Assembly: GCF_946885885.1 (NCBI RefSeq)
Contig: NZ_CAMPHN010000091.1
Location: 1-17,598, forward strand
Source of the DNA: an uncultured Pseudomonas sp.
GTDB lineage: Bacteria > Pseudomonadota > Gammaproteobacteria > Pseudomonadales > Pseudomonadaceae
DNA length: 17,598 nucleotides
Direction of reading: 5' to 3'
The notes under the pieces are model-generated. The model searched no databases and was not told where the DNA came from. It worked only from the letters and a program-made list of their open reading frames with translations. The position numbers and the translations under genes are program-made. Positions 1 to 7,251 of this stretch are shown one piece after another. Position 1 is the stretch's first letter. Each line of letters starts with the position of its first letter.

Positions 1-12
1 GAGCACAGCGAT

Positions 13-149
13 ACCCGGGACACCCTTTCCCGGGTGTCGCTTCGCTCGACCCGGGCTACGGATTACCTGTGTGTTAGCCCCGTAGCCTGGATGAAATCCA
101 GGGAGCGATGCCGGCCATTCAACCTATCTCCGAATCGCATCCGGGCTAC
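13..149. repeat. REP-like palindrome cluster
   Basis: This gene-free stretch holds several GC-rich palindromes. ACCCGGGA (13-20) pairs with TCCCGGGT (28-35). Alternatively CCCGGGT (29-35) pairs with ACCCGGG (49-55), so the two hairpins exclude each other. A third hairpin pairs CCTGGAT (86-92) with ATCCAGG (96-102). The GTAGCC and GGGCTAC arms (around 54-59, 82-87 and 143-148) are the kind seen in dispersed REP elements of Pseudomonas. The cluster lies just downstream of the minus-strand operon and may protect its 3' end or end transcription, but no T-tract terminator is visible. Confidence 0.7.
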
Positions 150-156
150 TGGGTTT

Positions 157-627
157 TTACTCCAACCCAAGCAATTGCAACGCCCGCTGCGGCGCTATCA
201 CCCCGGACAGCGCCTGGCGGTCGCCTTTGCCGTCGAACAGCAGGGTGCGCGGTAGCTCGCCGCGCCAGTTCGGGTCTATGGCGAAGGCCAGAGCCTCGGG
301 CGCCTGGTTGCCATAGGCGAAATGCCGACCGGGCATATCGAGTTTCTGCAGTGTTTCGGCATGGCCGCTGACGGCCGGCTCGGCGGCCAGGGTGATCAAT
401 TGGATGTCGGGGTGCTGGCTCTGCAACTCGGCGAACTGGGCGAGGTTCTTCTTGCAGTAGGCGCATTCCAGTGACCACAGCGCGAGCAAAGTGGGCTGGC
501 GGTATTGCGCGGGGTCGACGAGCTGGCGCGCCTGCTCCTTGGTCAGCGCTTCGATCAAGGGTTGAGCGCCGGCCAGGCTGGCGATCAGGCACAGGCTGTA
601 CAGGCAGCGGGAAAATAAGCGGGTCAT
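157..627 (-). CDS. TlpA/thioredoxin-like disulfide reductase
   Basis: A 156-residue exported thioredoxin-fold protein. The N-terminus is a hydrophobic signal or anchor (residues about 4-21, ending Ala-Gly-Ala). The redox motif is Cys55-Ala-Tyr-Cys58 in a WSLECAYCKK context. The expected cis-proline lies in ELPRTLLFD (Pro126). Such proteins act in the periplasm, reducing or exchanging disulfides on partners. The start at 627 was chosen because its ATG overlaps the TGA of the upstream gene as ATGA; a longer in-frame reading to 819 would run inside that gene. As the last gene of the operon it may keep cysteines of the upstream-encoded DUF2946 and CQCC-containing proteins reduced for metal binding (inference). 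The thioredoxin-fold call is firm; the partner is unknown. Confidence 0.85.
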   Translation of the reverse strand: MTRLFSRCLYSLCLIASLAGAQPLIEALTKEQARQLVDPAQYRQPTLLALWSLECAYCKKNLAQFAELQSQHPDIQLITLAAEPAVSGHAETLQKLDMPGRHFAYGNQAPEALAFAIDPNWRGELPRTLLFDGKGDRQALSGVIAPQRALQLLGLE

Positions 628-1796
628 GGCAGTGGGTATCCTTTTAGGCCCTGTTGCTCGTTGTGCCAGAAAGCCAACAGACGCTGGCCGTGTCGTAACA
701 GGCGCGGGTGATCGGAGGGGCCGTCGCTGCTGGCCAGCGCGACGCGGCGGAACTGCCGGCCGCCGTCGTCGGAGATTTCCGCGAGCAACTGGGTCTGTTC
801 GCCGTCGAATTCCTTCCACAGCAACACCACCCGCTGGCCGAGGCTGGCAACGCTGGCATGGGCCGCGCGCGGCCCGCCGACGGCCCGCTGGCCCTGCACG
901 CTATTCGCCGCGAGTCGGCCGTAAAACACCGGGCCGTCCTCGCCATGGGGGCTGAACCAAGTCGCATGGCGGCGGCCTTCGCCATCCACCGCCAACGATG
1001 GGCCGTGGTGTGGGCAGGCGTCTATTTGCCAGGCATCGAAGGTCGCGCGTTGCAGCGGCTCGACTGCGCCTTTGCGCGGTATGCGCAGTAGGGCGTGGTC
1101 GCGCTCGCTGTTGGCGAATACCTGGCGCCACATCAGCAGCAAGCTGCCGTCGTTATCCTCGGCCAGGGCCAGACGACAGCACTGGCAGGAGTGATCGGCC
1201 AGCTTGTACTCGGCGACGAAGCTGCGCCCGCCGTCATCCGAATGCGTGGCATAGAGCGCCGAGCCACTGTAGTTGCGACCGGTCGCGTCTGCGGTCAGGC
1301 GTTCGCGGCCATCGATCCAGATCAGTTGCAGGCGCCCGTCCGCCGCCAGGTGCATGCGCTGGAAGCTGTGCCCGGTCAGGCTGCGATCCCGGTGCACGGT
1401 GACCGGCGCGCTGAAGTCGCGGCCATTCTCGGCGCGGGCGAAGCGCACATCGCCGGTGAAGCGCTGCTCGAAACGCCGCGCCCAGCTGACATAGAGCGTG
1501 CCATCCGCGCCCACGGCCAGTTGTGGGTGGTTTTCGCCATCGGCGGCTATGGCTTCGGCTTGCCGGTTGACCTGGGCGTGGGCCTGCCAGCTGTTGCCGT
1601 CGTCCTCGCTGCGCTGGATCTGGATATGGCCATGCTCGACCAGAGCGGCATAGAGCACGCCGTCCGGCCCCGAGGCCAGGCCAACGGCGAGGTCGCCGTG
1701 CTTGCCATGGTCGCCGCCAGCCAACGCCGGCTGCGCGAGGCAGCTCAGCAACAATAGGGCCAGCCAGCCTAGACATATTTGGGAGCGTCGTTTCAT
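624..1796 (-). CDS. Secreted Asp-box (BNR/sialidase-fold) protein
   Basis: A 390-residue exported protein. The signal peptide ends at about AQPALA/GG (residue 26). Three Asp boxes of form S-x-D-x-G-x-x-[WF] are visible (residues 63-70, 186-193, 342-349), which predicts a six-bladed beta-propeller of the sialidase/BNR type. It is probably not a true sialidase: no N-terminal FRIP/YRIP arginine motif is seen, and the only RIP (residues 238-240) is mid-protein. A CQCC cluster (residues 204-207) and a CPHH cluster (261-264) suggest metal or redox chemistry. Its start is 12 nt after the TonB receptor stop, with AAGGA overlapping that stop, and its own stop overlaps the next start, so translation is probably coupled. 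Fold confident; function not known. Confidence 0.8.
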   Translation of the reverse strand: MKRRSQICLGWLALLLLSCLAQPALAGGDHGKHGDLAVGLASGPDGVLYAALVEHGHIQIQRSEDDGNSWQAHAQVNRQAEAIAADGENHPQLAVGADGTLYVSWARRFEQRFTGDVRFARAENGRDFSAPVTVHRDRSLTGHSFQRMHLAADGRLQLIWIDGRERLTADATGRNYSGSALYATHSDDGGRSFVAEYKLADHSCQCCRLALAEDNDGSLLLMWRQVFANSERDHALLRIPRKGAVEPLQRATFDAWQIDACPHHGPSLAVDGEGRRHATWFSPHGEDGPVFYGRLAANSVQGQRAVGGPRAAHASVASLGQRVVLLWKEFDGEQTQLLAEISDDGGRQFRRVALASSDGPSDHPRLLRHGQRLLAFWHNEQQGLKGYPLP

Positions 1797-1808
1797 CGGA
1801 TCTGTCCT

Positions 1809-3965
1809 TTACCAGCGCAGTTGCACGCCAACCGTAAGGTTGCGCGGCAGGCCGGGGCTGTAGGTGGGGCCGCTGTTATCCAGGCCGGAGGTTTCTGCGT
1901 ACTGTTTGTCCAGCAGGTTGCTGAGACTGGCGAAGACTTCCGTGTGTTCATCGAACAAGTAGTTGCCGCGCAGGTGCAGCAGGTCATGGCCGCCATATTT
2001 GCTGGTGTTGTCCGCATCGCGCCAGTAGCTGCCCAGGTGCTGCCATTCCAGCTCCAGGCGGCCGCCATTGAAGGCTGCCGGGGCATAGTTGAGGCGGCTG
2101 TTACTGGTCAGCCGCGGCGCCGCTTCCATCTCCTTGCCGCTGTAATCAAGCGTTTCGGACACCGACCATTGCTCGTAGCTGTGTTTGGCGTAGGACATGC
2201 TGTTGTCCAGGCGCCAGGCATCGCTCAGTTGCACGCCCAGACCCAGTTCGATACCGCGGTGCAGGGTTTCTCCGGCATTCACCGCGCGGCGCTGGTTGGT
2301 CAGCGGATCCTGGTAGCTGAGGATGTCGTCCTTTTTCGTCATCTGGTACAGCGAAACCTGGTAATCCAGGCGTTTGCCGTAGCCGCGCAGGCCAATCTCG
2401 TAGCTGTCCACCAACACCGGCTTGAGATCGAGCAGGGCCTCGGCGGCGGCCTGGGCGCGTGTCGCGTTGCTTTCCCGCGAGCCGCGGAATACCTGGCTTT
2501 CCGATGGCGCGCGGAAGGCATTGCTGTAGGCGACGAAGGCGCTCAGCGAGGGGGTAAAGGCATAGGTGGCGCCGAGCTTAGGGCTCAGGTGGCGGTAGCG
2601 CACCCGACTGTCGCCGGCATGGCCGTACCAGCCGTTGCCGGGAAAGGCGCCCGGCACGCCCTGGCTGGCGCTGGCCTGACCGTTGTTGAAGCGGTTGCGG
2701 TAGTCGTATTCCATCTGGTCGTAACGCAGGCCGGCGGTCAGGCGCAGCTTGTCGCTGGGCGACAGCTCGCCGTGCAGGTAGGGCGAGATGCTCTGGAAGG
2801 TCACGTCGTAGTCATAGATGCGCACCGGCGCCACGGCCTGGTTCAGTCGGTAGTCGGTGGCGCCATGGGCGTTGCTCGTGCGCGTCAGGGCCAGCGAATC
2901 TTCCTGGCGCGAGCCGGGGCTGTAGTCGTAATCCAGGCCGAGGATCAGACGTGTGCGCAGCGGCTCGAAGTCCAAACGGTACTTGCTGAGAAAGCCGAAG
3001 GAGCGGTTGGCCGTGGTGTATTCGCTGGGGTCGTAGCTCACCGACCAACTGGGGACGATGTCCATGCTGTTGTCGCGAAAATAAGGGGTGAACGACAGCA
3101 GGTTGTTACCGCTTTCATGCTCGAACGCGCTGGAAATGCGCAGCGCTTCGACCTGGCGACCGGAGAAGGGGATGTTGTTGTGCTGTGGGTCGTCGCGGTA
3201 TTGCCGCTGGTTGAGCGAGCCGACATGGGCCTGGTCGATCTGCGAATAGGACAGCACGGTCTTTACCCGCAGGTAGTCGCTTTGTTGGCGATCCCAGCGC
3301 AGCAGGGCGCTTTGTCGATCATAGCCGGCCGCATGCTGCCAGCCGTCCATGCGGGTGAGATTAAGGCTGGCGCGAAAGCCGTCGCGCTCGTTCGAATCGC
3401 CGGCGTCCAGCAACAGGCGTTTCCAGCCGTAGCCGCCGATTTCGCTGGAAAGGCCGTATTCGGCCTCGGGCGGCGGCTCCGGGGTGAGCACGTTGACGAT
3501 GCCGCCGATGGCATCGGAGCCATAGAGTGCGCTACCCGGCCCCTTGTTGACTTCGATGCCGGCCGCTTGCGGCACGTTGATCTCATAGAGCGCGTTGTGG
3601 TTGAAGAAGCCTGTCGAACGGGTGGGAATGCCGTCCTCGAGAAACAGGTACACGGGCGCGGTGGTCAGCGGCTGGCGAATGGATGTGGAGTGGCCTTCGC
3701 CGGACAGGTGGCTCAGACGCACGCCGGGCATGCGGTTGAGCAGCTCGCTGGGATGCCGGGGGCGCTGTTCGGCGATCTCCTTGCCGTCGCTGCGCACCAC
3801 GCTGGCGGGTATCTCGCTGATCTTCTGTGCTTCGCGGGTGGCGGTGACCGTGGTCGGTTGCAAATGCAGCGCGTGCGGCGGGTTTTCTGCGCTATTGGCA
3901 GCGTTTGCGGCGCTGACGCCGCCGAGCGTGCCGACCAGTAGGCCAGCCAGGTAGTTGCGGTTCAT
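1809..3965 (-). CDS. TonB-dependent outer-membrane receptor
   Basis: A 718-residue outer-membrane receptor. The signal peptide runs to about residue 22 (ANA/AN). A TonB-box-like segment follows (TTVTAT, residues 38-43). The plug domain carries the typical LYGSDAIGGIVNVLT stretch, and a 22-strand barrel of normal length ends in a C-terminal Trp, as beta-barrel insertion requires. Such receptors import scarce metals or metal complexes using TonB energy. The ligand cannot be read from the sequence. It does not resemble OprC as I remember it, and no His- or Met-rich loop is obvious. The neighbouring DUF2946 gene suggests copper or another metal. I prefer the ATG at 3965 (GGGGAG four bases upstream) over the in-frame ATG at 3977, which has no clear ribosome site. 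Confidence 0.9.
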   Translation of the reverse strand: MNRNYLAGLLVGTLGGVSAANAANSAENPPHALHLQPTTVTATREAQKISEIPASVVRSDGKEIAEQRPRHPSELLNRMPGVRLSHLSGEGHSTSIRQPLTTAPVYLFLEDGIPTRSTGFFNHNALYEINVPQAAGIEVNKGPGSALYGSDAIGGIVNVLTPEPPPEAEYGLSSEIGGYGWKRLLLDAGDSNERDGFRASLNLTRMDGWQHAAGYDRQSALLRWDRQQSDYLRVKTVLSYSQIDQAHVGSLNQRQYRDDPQHNNIPFSGRQVEALRISSAFEHESGNNLLSFTPYFRDNSMDIVPSWSVSYDPSEYTTANRSFGFLSKYRLDFEPLRTRLILGLDYDYSPGSRQEDSLALTRTSNAHGATDYRLNQAVAPVRIYDYDVTFQSISPYLHGELSPSDKLRLTAGLRYDQMEYDYRNRFNNGQASASQGVPGAFPGNGWYGHAGDSRVRYRHLSPKLGATYAFTPSLSAFVAYSNAFRAPSESQVFRGSRESNATRAQAAAEALLDLKPVLVDSYEIGLRGYGKRLDYQVSLYQMTKKDDILSYQDPLTNQRRAVNAGETLHRGIELGLGVQLSDAWRLDNSMSYAKHSYEQWSVSETLDYSGKEMEAAPRLTSNSRLNYAPAAFNGGRLELEWQHLGSYWRDADNTSKYGGHDLLHLRGNYLFDEHTEVFASLSNLLDKQYAETSGLDNSGPTYSPGLPRNLTVGVQLRW

Positions 3966-4072
3966 GCGGCTCCCCATAGCGCCCGTAACCGAGCGAACTC
4001 GGCGAGACGGGCACGAATCAAGGCTGCCGGCGCGGCGGCAATGGCCGTGCCGGTAGATGCTGACGATGGTGT
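3966..4072. other. Gap between DUF2946 and receptor genes
   Basis: 107 bp between two minus-strand genes. I see no strong promoter, terminator or operator. The two genes are probably cotranscribed despite the gap, but a separate weak promoter for the receptor cannot be excluded. Confidence 0.4.
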
Positions 4073-4459
4073 TTACAGGCGGGTTTCGGTCAGCCGGGGA
4101 GGTGCGCGCGAGAGCGCCGCGGGCCAGGTGCGGCGGCGTTGGGATGCGTGGGGTTCGGTGCTATCGATGCTGTGCTGCGGGGCGACGAACAGCACCGAGG
4201 CGAACATGTTGCCGGGCAGTTGTGCCTGGCCGCAATGCAGGCTGCACCACAGGCAGGGGTTGCCCGCATGCTGGTCGTCGCCGGTGTCCGCGGGTTGCTC
4301 TATGGCGACCCGCACATAACCGCGGGAAGTGCACATTTCCGCCCAGGTGACCGCGGTTCCGGCGTTCGGCCCGGGCATCGGCAGCAACGCGGCGAACACC
4401 AGGGCCAGGCTGGTGAGCCAGAGGATCGGCAGATGTCGGTGCCGCCGGGGACGCGCCAT
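4073..4459 (-). CDS. DUF2946 family cysteine protein
   Basis: A 128-residue protein with one hydrophobic segment (residues about 10-30, signal or anchor). It carries the two hallmarks I associate with DUF2946: a WAEMCTSRG stretch (Cys43) and a CLWCSLHC motif (Cys69, Cys72, His75, Cys76). DUF2946 genes often lie beside copper genes, including oprC in P. aeruginosa, and the family is suspected of metal binding; its biochemical role is not established. The start at 4459 is chosen because the N-terminus then begins just before the hydrophobic segment; a longer in-frame reading to 4693 would run through the octamer array and lacks family-like sequence. The ribosome site is weak. It is the first gene of the minus-strand operon. 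Confidence 0.75.
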   Translation of the reverse strand: MARPRRHRHLPILWLTSLALVFAALLPMPGPNAGTAVTWAEMCTSRGYVRVAIEQPADTGDDQHAGNPCLWCSLHCGQAQLPGNMFASVLFVAPQHSIDSTEPHASQRRRTWPAALSRAPPRLTETRL

Positions 4460-4487
4460 GCGAACGGGCCTGGGGAAAGGTGTCGGT

Positions 4488-4516
4488 ACTATAGGCAGTA
4501 GATATTCCCAGGGCAA
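4488..4516 (-). promoter_or_regulatory. Predicted promoter of the metal-uptake operon
   Basis: On the minus strand TTGCCC (4516-4511) and TATAGT (4493-4488) are separated by exactly 17 bp, matching the sigma-70 -35 and -10 boxes at 4/6 and 5/6. Transcription would start near 4481, about 20 nt before the DUF2946 start codon. The octamer array begins 14 bp beyond the -35 box, where an activator could bind. Predicted by eye only. Confidence 0.45.
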
Positions 4517-4530
4517 TGTGGGGTTTTGCC

Positions 4531-4570
4531 GCATGGATGCATGGATGCATGGATGCATGGATGCATGGAT
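4531..4570. repeat. Five tandem GCATGGAT octamers
   Basis: Five perfect head-to-tail copies of an 8-bp unit lie in the divergent region between the DUF2946 gene and pgaA. Read on the plus strand the array contains four exact CANGGANG cores, the RsmA/RsmE (CsrA) recognition core, and a fifth GGA in CATGGATC. Adjacent units can also fold as AUGCA-UGGA-UGCAU, a 5-bp stem presenting GGA in the loop. The minus strand reads ATCCATGC and has no GGA. Perfect short arrays change copy number by slipped-strand replication, so strain variation is expected. The array lies 72-111 bp before the DUF2946 start codon and 201-240 bp before that of pgaA. Confidence 0.95.
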
Positions 4571-4661
4571 CTTGGTGCGATCCGAGCGGTTGTCGCGATG
4601 CTGCAGATGTCCGGCGGGCTTGGCCGGGGAGGCGAAAAGTTGATGGGTTGTCAAAAAAATA

Positions 4662-4689
4662 TCGACTTTTAAAAAACCTGTGGAATACT
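4662..4689 (+). promoter_or_regulatory. Candidate extended -10 promoter for pgaABCD
   Basis: TCGACT (4662-4667), a 16-bp spacer and AATACT (4684-4689) form a 4/6 plus 4/6 sigma-70 match, with an extended -10 TG at the right place (4681-4682). It sits beside an A/T-rich patch (4651-4676) that is unusual in this GC-rich window. It would start RNA near 4696 and give a leader of about 75 nt. In that case the octamer array would not be transcribed with pgaA from this promoter. Confidence 0.4.
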
Positions 4690-4738
4690 GCACGCCACCG
4701 TCAAATTTACGTCGAGGTTGCTTTCCCGCTACTGCTGT

Positions 4739-4773
4739 CGTGGGTACCCGAACATCACAGGGACGTACCCATG
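4739..4773 (+). promoter_or_regulatory. Start-codon hairpin and Rsm-like site of pgaA
   Basis: Bases 4739-4747 pair with 4765-4773 over 9 bp (one G-U), so the AUG at 4771 lies in the stem. The 17-nt loop (4748-4764) exposes the Shine-Dalgarno AGGGA (4759-4763). The segment ACAGGGACGT (4757-4766) matches the full RsmA/RsmE consensus A/U-CANGGANG-U/A at all positions. A further GGA lies just inside the gene (4793-4795). Structure and site together suggest translational repression of the operon by Rsm proteins; not energy-calculated. Confidence 0.6.
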
Positions 4774-7242
4774 GCCCAAGAGAAAAGCAGAGGGAGGGTA
4801 GCGCCGCGCGCGCCCCGCCGATTCGAAAGCACCATTCTGTTCTGCACTACCTTGCTGTCGAGCGCCTGCTTGCAGGCGCAACCCCATTACGATGCCTTGA
4901 TCGAACAGGCCCGCGCGGGTCGCTACGAGCCGGCGCTGACCTTCCTGCGTGGGCAGCAGACGACTCGGGAGTCGCCGCGCTACCTGGCGGATCATCTGCT
5001 GATCGCCAGTTGGGCGGGCAAGGACGACGAAGTCGTCGCGCTCTATGAGCGCTACGGCGCGGAGCAAAGCCTGTCCGCCGACGTCCTGGCCGGCGTCGCC
5101 CGTTCCTACCGCAACTTGCGCCAATGGCCGCAGGCCCTGGCGATATATCGCCGGGCCGTCGCCCGTTTTCCCGAGCACCAGGGCCTGCGCCTCGGGCAGG
5201 TGATGGTGCTGGCCGATGCGGGGCAGAGCGAAGCCGCTATCGCCGAGGGGCGACGGCTGGTGGCGCAGGCTCCCGAGGATGCCGATCGCCGCCTGGTTCT
5301 GGGCTATGTCTACCAACACGCTGGACAGCCCTATGCCGCGCTGTACGAGATCGACCGCGCCCATGAGCGGGTCCCGGGACGTGTCGATGTCGACCGCGAG
5401 TACCTGCTGAGTCTGCAACGCGCCGGGTTGGCGCAACAGGCATTGCTTCTGGCGCAGCGCCACCCGCAGCTGACCAGCGCCGGCCAACTGCGGCAGTTGC
5501 AGGGCGATGCGCTGGCCGAGCAGGTGCGGCTGGCCGAGATGGCTACGCGCAGCGAGGCCGAGCGCTTCCGGATCGCCGACCAGGCCCTGGCCGAGGCCCA
5601 GCGTTTGCTCCAGGCATGGGACGGCCAGCCGGATGCCCAGGCGGATAGCCTCCGGGTGCGGATCGACCGGCTCGGGGCGTTGCATGCGCGGGTGCTGATG
5701 GACGAGTTGCTGGCGCAGTATCGGCAGCTGCGGGACGAGGGGGTCGAGGTGCCGGATTATGCGCTGCGTTGGGTCGCTTCGGCGTCGCTCTACCTGCGTC
5801 AACCGGAACAGGCGGCCGCGCTCTATCGCCAGGTCATCGCCGGGGAAAGCGACAAGGATACGGAGTGGCTGGCGGATCATCGCGGTCTGTTCTATGCCCT
5901 GGTGGAAAGCGAGCAATTGGACGAGGCCCGGCAATTGGCCGAACGCCTGGCCGAGGCTCAGGCCCCCCGTGTCTTCCGGCTCGGCCAGCCGGAGCCGGAG
6001 CCCAACGGGCGCTGGTTGGAGGCCCGGGAACTGCTGGCCAGCGCCCAGTTGCAGGCCGACGACATGCCTGGCGCCGAGCAAGCCTTGACGCAACTGGCCG
6101 ACAATGCGCCGAACAATGCTTCGTTGCGTGTCGCGCGGGCCAGTCTGTACCTGTCGCGCGGCTGGCCGCGGCGTGCCGAGGCCGAGTTGAAGGCGGTGGA
6201 AAGCACCACGCCGCGCGACCTCGCACTGGAGGTCGAGCAGGGCTTGGCCGCCCTGACCTTGCAGGAGTGGCACCAGCTCGACCTGCTCAGCGACGACGTC
6301 ATCCAGCGCTACCCGGAAAGCTTGCAGGCCCAGCGTTTGCGGCGCTTGCACGACGTGCAGCAGATGGCCGAGCTACAGGTGTCCGGCTACCGTGGCGAGG
6401 GCTCGGGCGGCAGCGTTTCCGGCAGCCGCGATCTGGGTATCGATACCTTGCTCTACAGCGCGCCGCTGCTCGACGACTGGCGCTTGTTCGGCGGCGGCGG
6501 CTATGCCGCCGGCGACTTCGACGAGGGTCGCGCCCGGTACCGCTGGCAGCGTGGCGGGATCGAGTGGCGGGTGCGTAACCACAGCGTGGAAGCCGAGCTG
6601 TCCAACAACAACTTTTCCCATGGCAACCAACTGGGCGTGCGCCTTAGCGGCATCCACGACATCGACGATCACTGGCAGTACGGCTGGTCGGCGCAGCATC
6701 TGTCGGCCGATACGCCATTGCGCGCCCTGAATGCCGACATCACCGCCGACAGCCTAAGCGGTTTTCTGCGCTGGCGTGCCGATGAGCGGCGCGAATGGCG
6801 CTTGTCCGCCAACGCCGCGCATTTCAGCGACGACAACGACCGTCTCGGCCTGGTCCTCGAGGGCCGCGAGCGCTTGTACAGCGCGCCGACCTGGCAGGCC
6901 GACCTGGGCCTGGAGCTGAGCGGCGCGCATAACAGCGGCTCGGCCGAAGTCCCCTATTTCAATCCCGAGTCCGAGTTCGCGGTGCTGCCCAGCGTGCAGT
7001 TCTCGCACAGGCTGTATCGGCGCTATCAGACCGCCTGGACTCAGGAGTTCCAGCTGGGCGTCGGTAGTAACACACAGCAAGGCTACGGCACCGATGCGGT
7101 CGGCTTGATCGGCTATGGCCAGCGCCTGCGTTTCGCCGATCGTTTCGATGGCGGCATCGCCCTGTCGGCCCTTAGCCGCGCCTATGACGGCGAGCGCGAG
7201 CATGAGGTGAGGGTGCTGTTCAACGTCAATTACCGCTTCTAA
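4771..7242 (+). CDS. pgaA: PNAG export porin PgaA
   Basis: An 823-residue outer-membrane protein that exports poly-beta-1,6-GlcNAc; E. coli PgaA is 807 residues. A basic N-terminus is followed by a hydrophobic signal (residues about 20-36, cleavage after LQA). Residues about 37-520 are helical repeats with TPR character, which in PgaA bind PgaB and partly deacetylated polymer. From about residue 530 the sequence turns to alternating amphipathic strands with Gly and aromatic residues, forming a barrel that ends in NVNYRF with a terminal Phe. The ATG at 4771 is supported by AGGGA seven bases upstream and a proper signal peptide. The frame stays open upstream to 4516, but that extension would bury the signal peptide. 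First gene of the operon; pgaB follows after 9 nt. Confidence 0.93.
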   Translation: MAQEKSRGRVAPRAPRRFESTILFCTTLLSSACLQAQPHYDALIEQARAGRYEPALTFLRGQQTTRESPRYLADHLLIASWAGKDDEVVALYERYGAEQSLSADVLAGVARSYRNLRQWPQALAIYRRAVARFPEHQGLRLGQVMVLADAGQSEAAIAEGRRLVAQAPEDADRRLVLGYVYQHAGQPYAALYEIDRAHERVPGRVDVDREYLLSLQRAGLAQQALLLAQRHPQLTSAGQLRQLQGDALAEQVRLAEMATRSEAERFRIADQALAEAQRLLQAWDGQPDAQADSLRVRIDRLGALHARVLMDELLAQYRQLRDEGVEVPDYALRWVASASLYLRQPEQAAALYRQVIAGESDKDTEWLADHRGLFYALVESEQLDEARQLAERLAEAQAPRVFRLGQPEPEPNGRWLEARELLASAQLQADDMPGAEQALTQLADNAPNNASLRVARASLYLSRGWPRRAEAELKAVESTTPRDLALEVEQGLAALTLQEWHQLDLLSDDVIQRYPESLQAQRLRRLHDVQQMAELQVSGYRGEGSGGSVSGSRDLGIDTLLYSAPLLDDWRLFGGGGYAAGDFDEGRARYRWQRGGIEWRVRNHSVEAELSNNNFSHGNQLGVRLSGIHDIDDHWQYGWSAQHLSADTPLRALNADITADSLSGFLRWRADERREWRLSANAAHFSDDNDRLGLVLEGRERLYSAPTWQADLGLELSGAHNSGSAEVPYFNPESEFAVLPSVQFSHRLYRRYQTAWTQEFQLGVGSNTQQGYGTDAVGLIGYGQRLRFADRFDGGIALSALSRAYDGEREHEVRVLFNVNYRF

Positions 7243-7251
7243 GGATTTCCC

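Noticed and set aside
237..1796. True exo-alpha-sialidase function for the Asp-box protein
   Set aside because: Asp boxes mark the fold, not the activity. The arginine motif is missing from its usual place and the operon has no sialic-acid genes.
1779..3941. 720-codon plus-strand reading frame opposite the TonB receptor
   Set aside because: It is the antisense shadow of a clear receptor gene in GC-rich DNA; its translation is Ala/Val/Gln-rich without recognisable domains.
4531..4650. A small RsmY/RsmZ-like decoy RNA made from the GGA array
   Set aside because: The GGA spacing would fit, but I see no dedicated promoter upstream on the plus strand and no rho-independent terminator after the array.
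4648..4676. TTGTCA followed by an A/T-rich stretch as the main pga promoter
   Set aside because: At 17 bp from TTGTCA the -10 position reads AAAAAA, which is not a usable hexamer; the extended -10 at 4681-4689 fits better.
4516..4770. In-frame upstream extension of pgaA through the octamer array, as a phase-variable N-terminus
   Set aside because: The frame is open for 85 codons and 8-bp slippage would shift it. However, the extension would bury the signal peptide, has no good ribosome site, and a strong start with AGGGA exists at 4771.
4729..6351. 540-codon minus-strand reading frame opposite pgaA
   Set aside because: Shadow frame produced by GC-skewed third positions; no signal peptide, domain or start site supports it.
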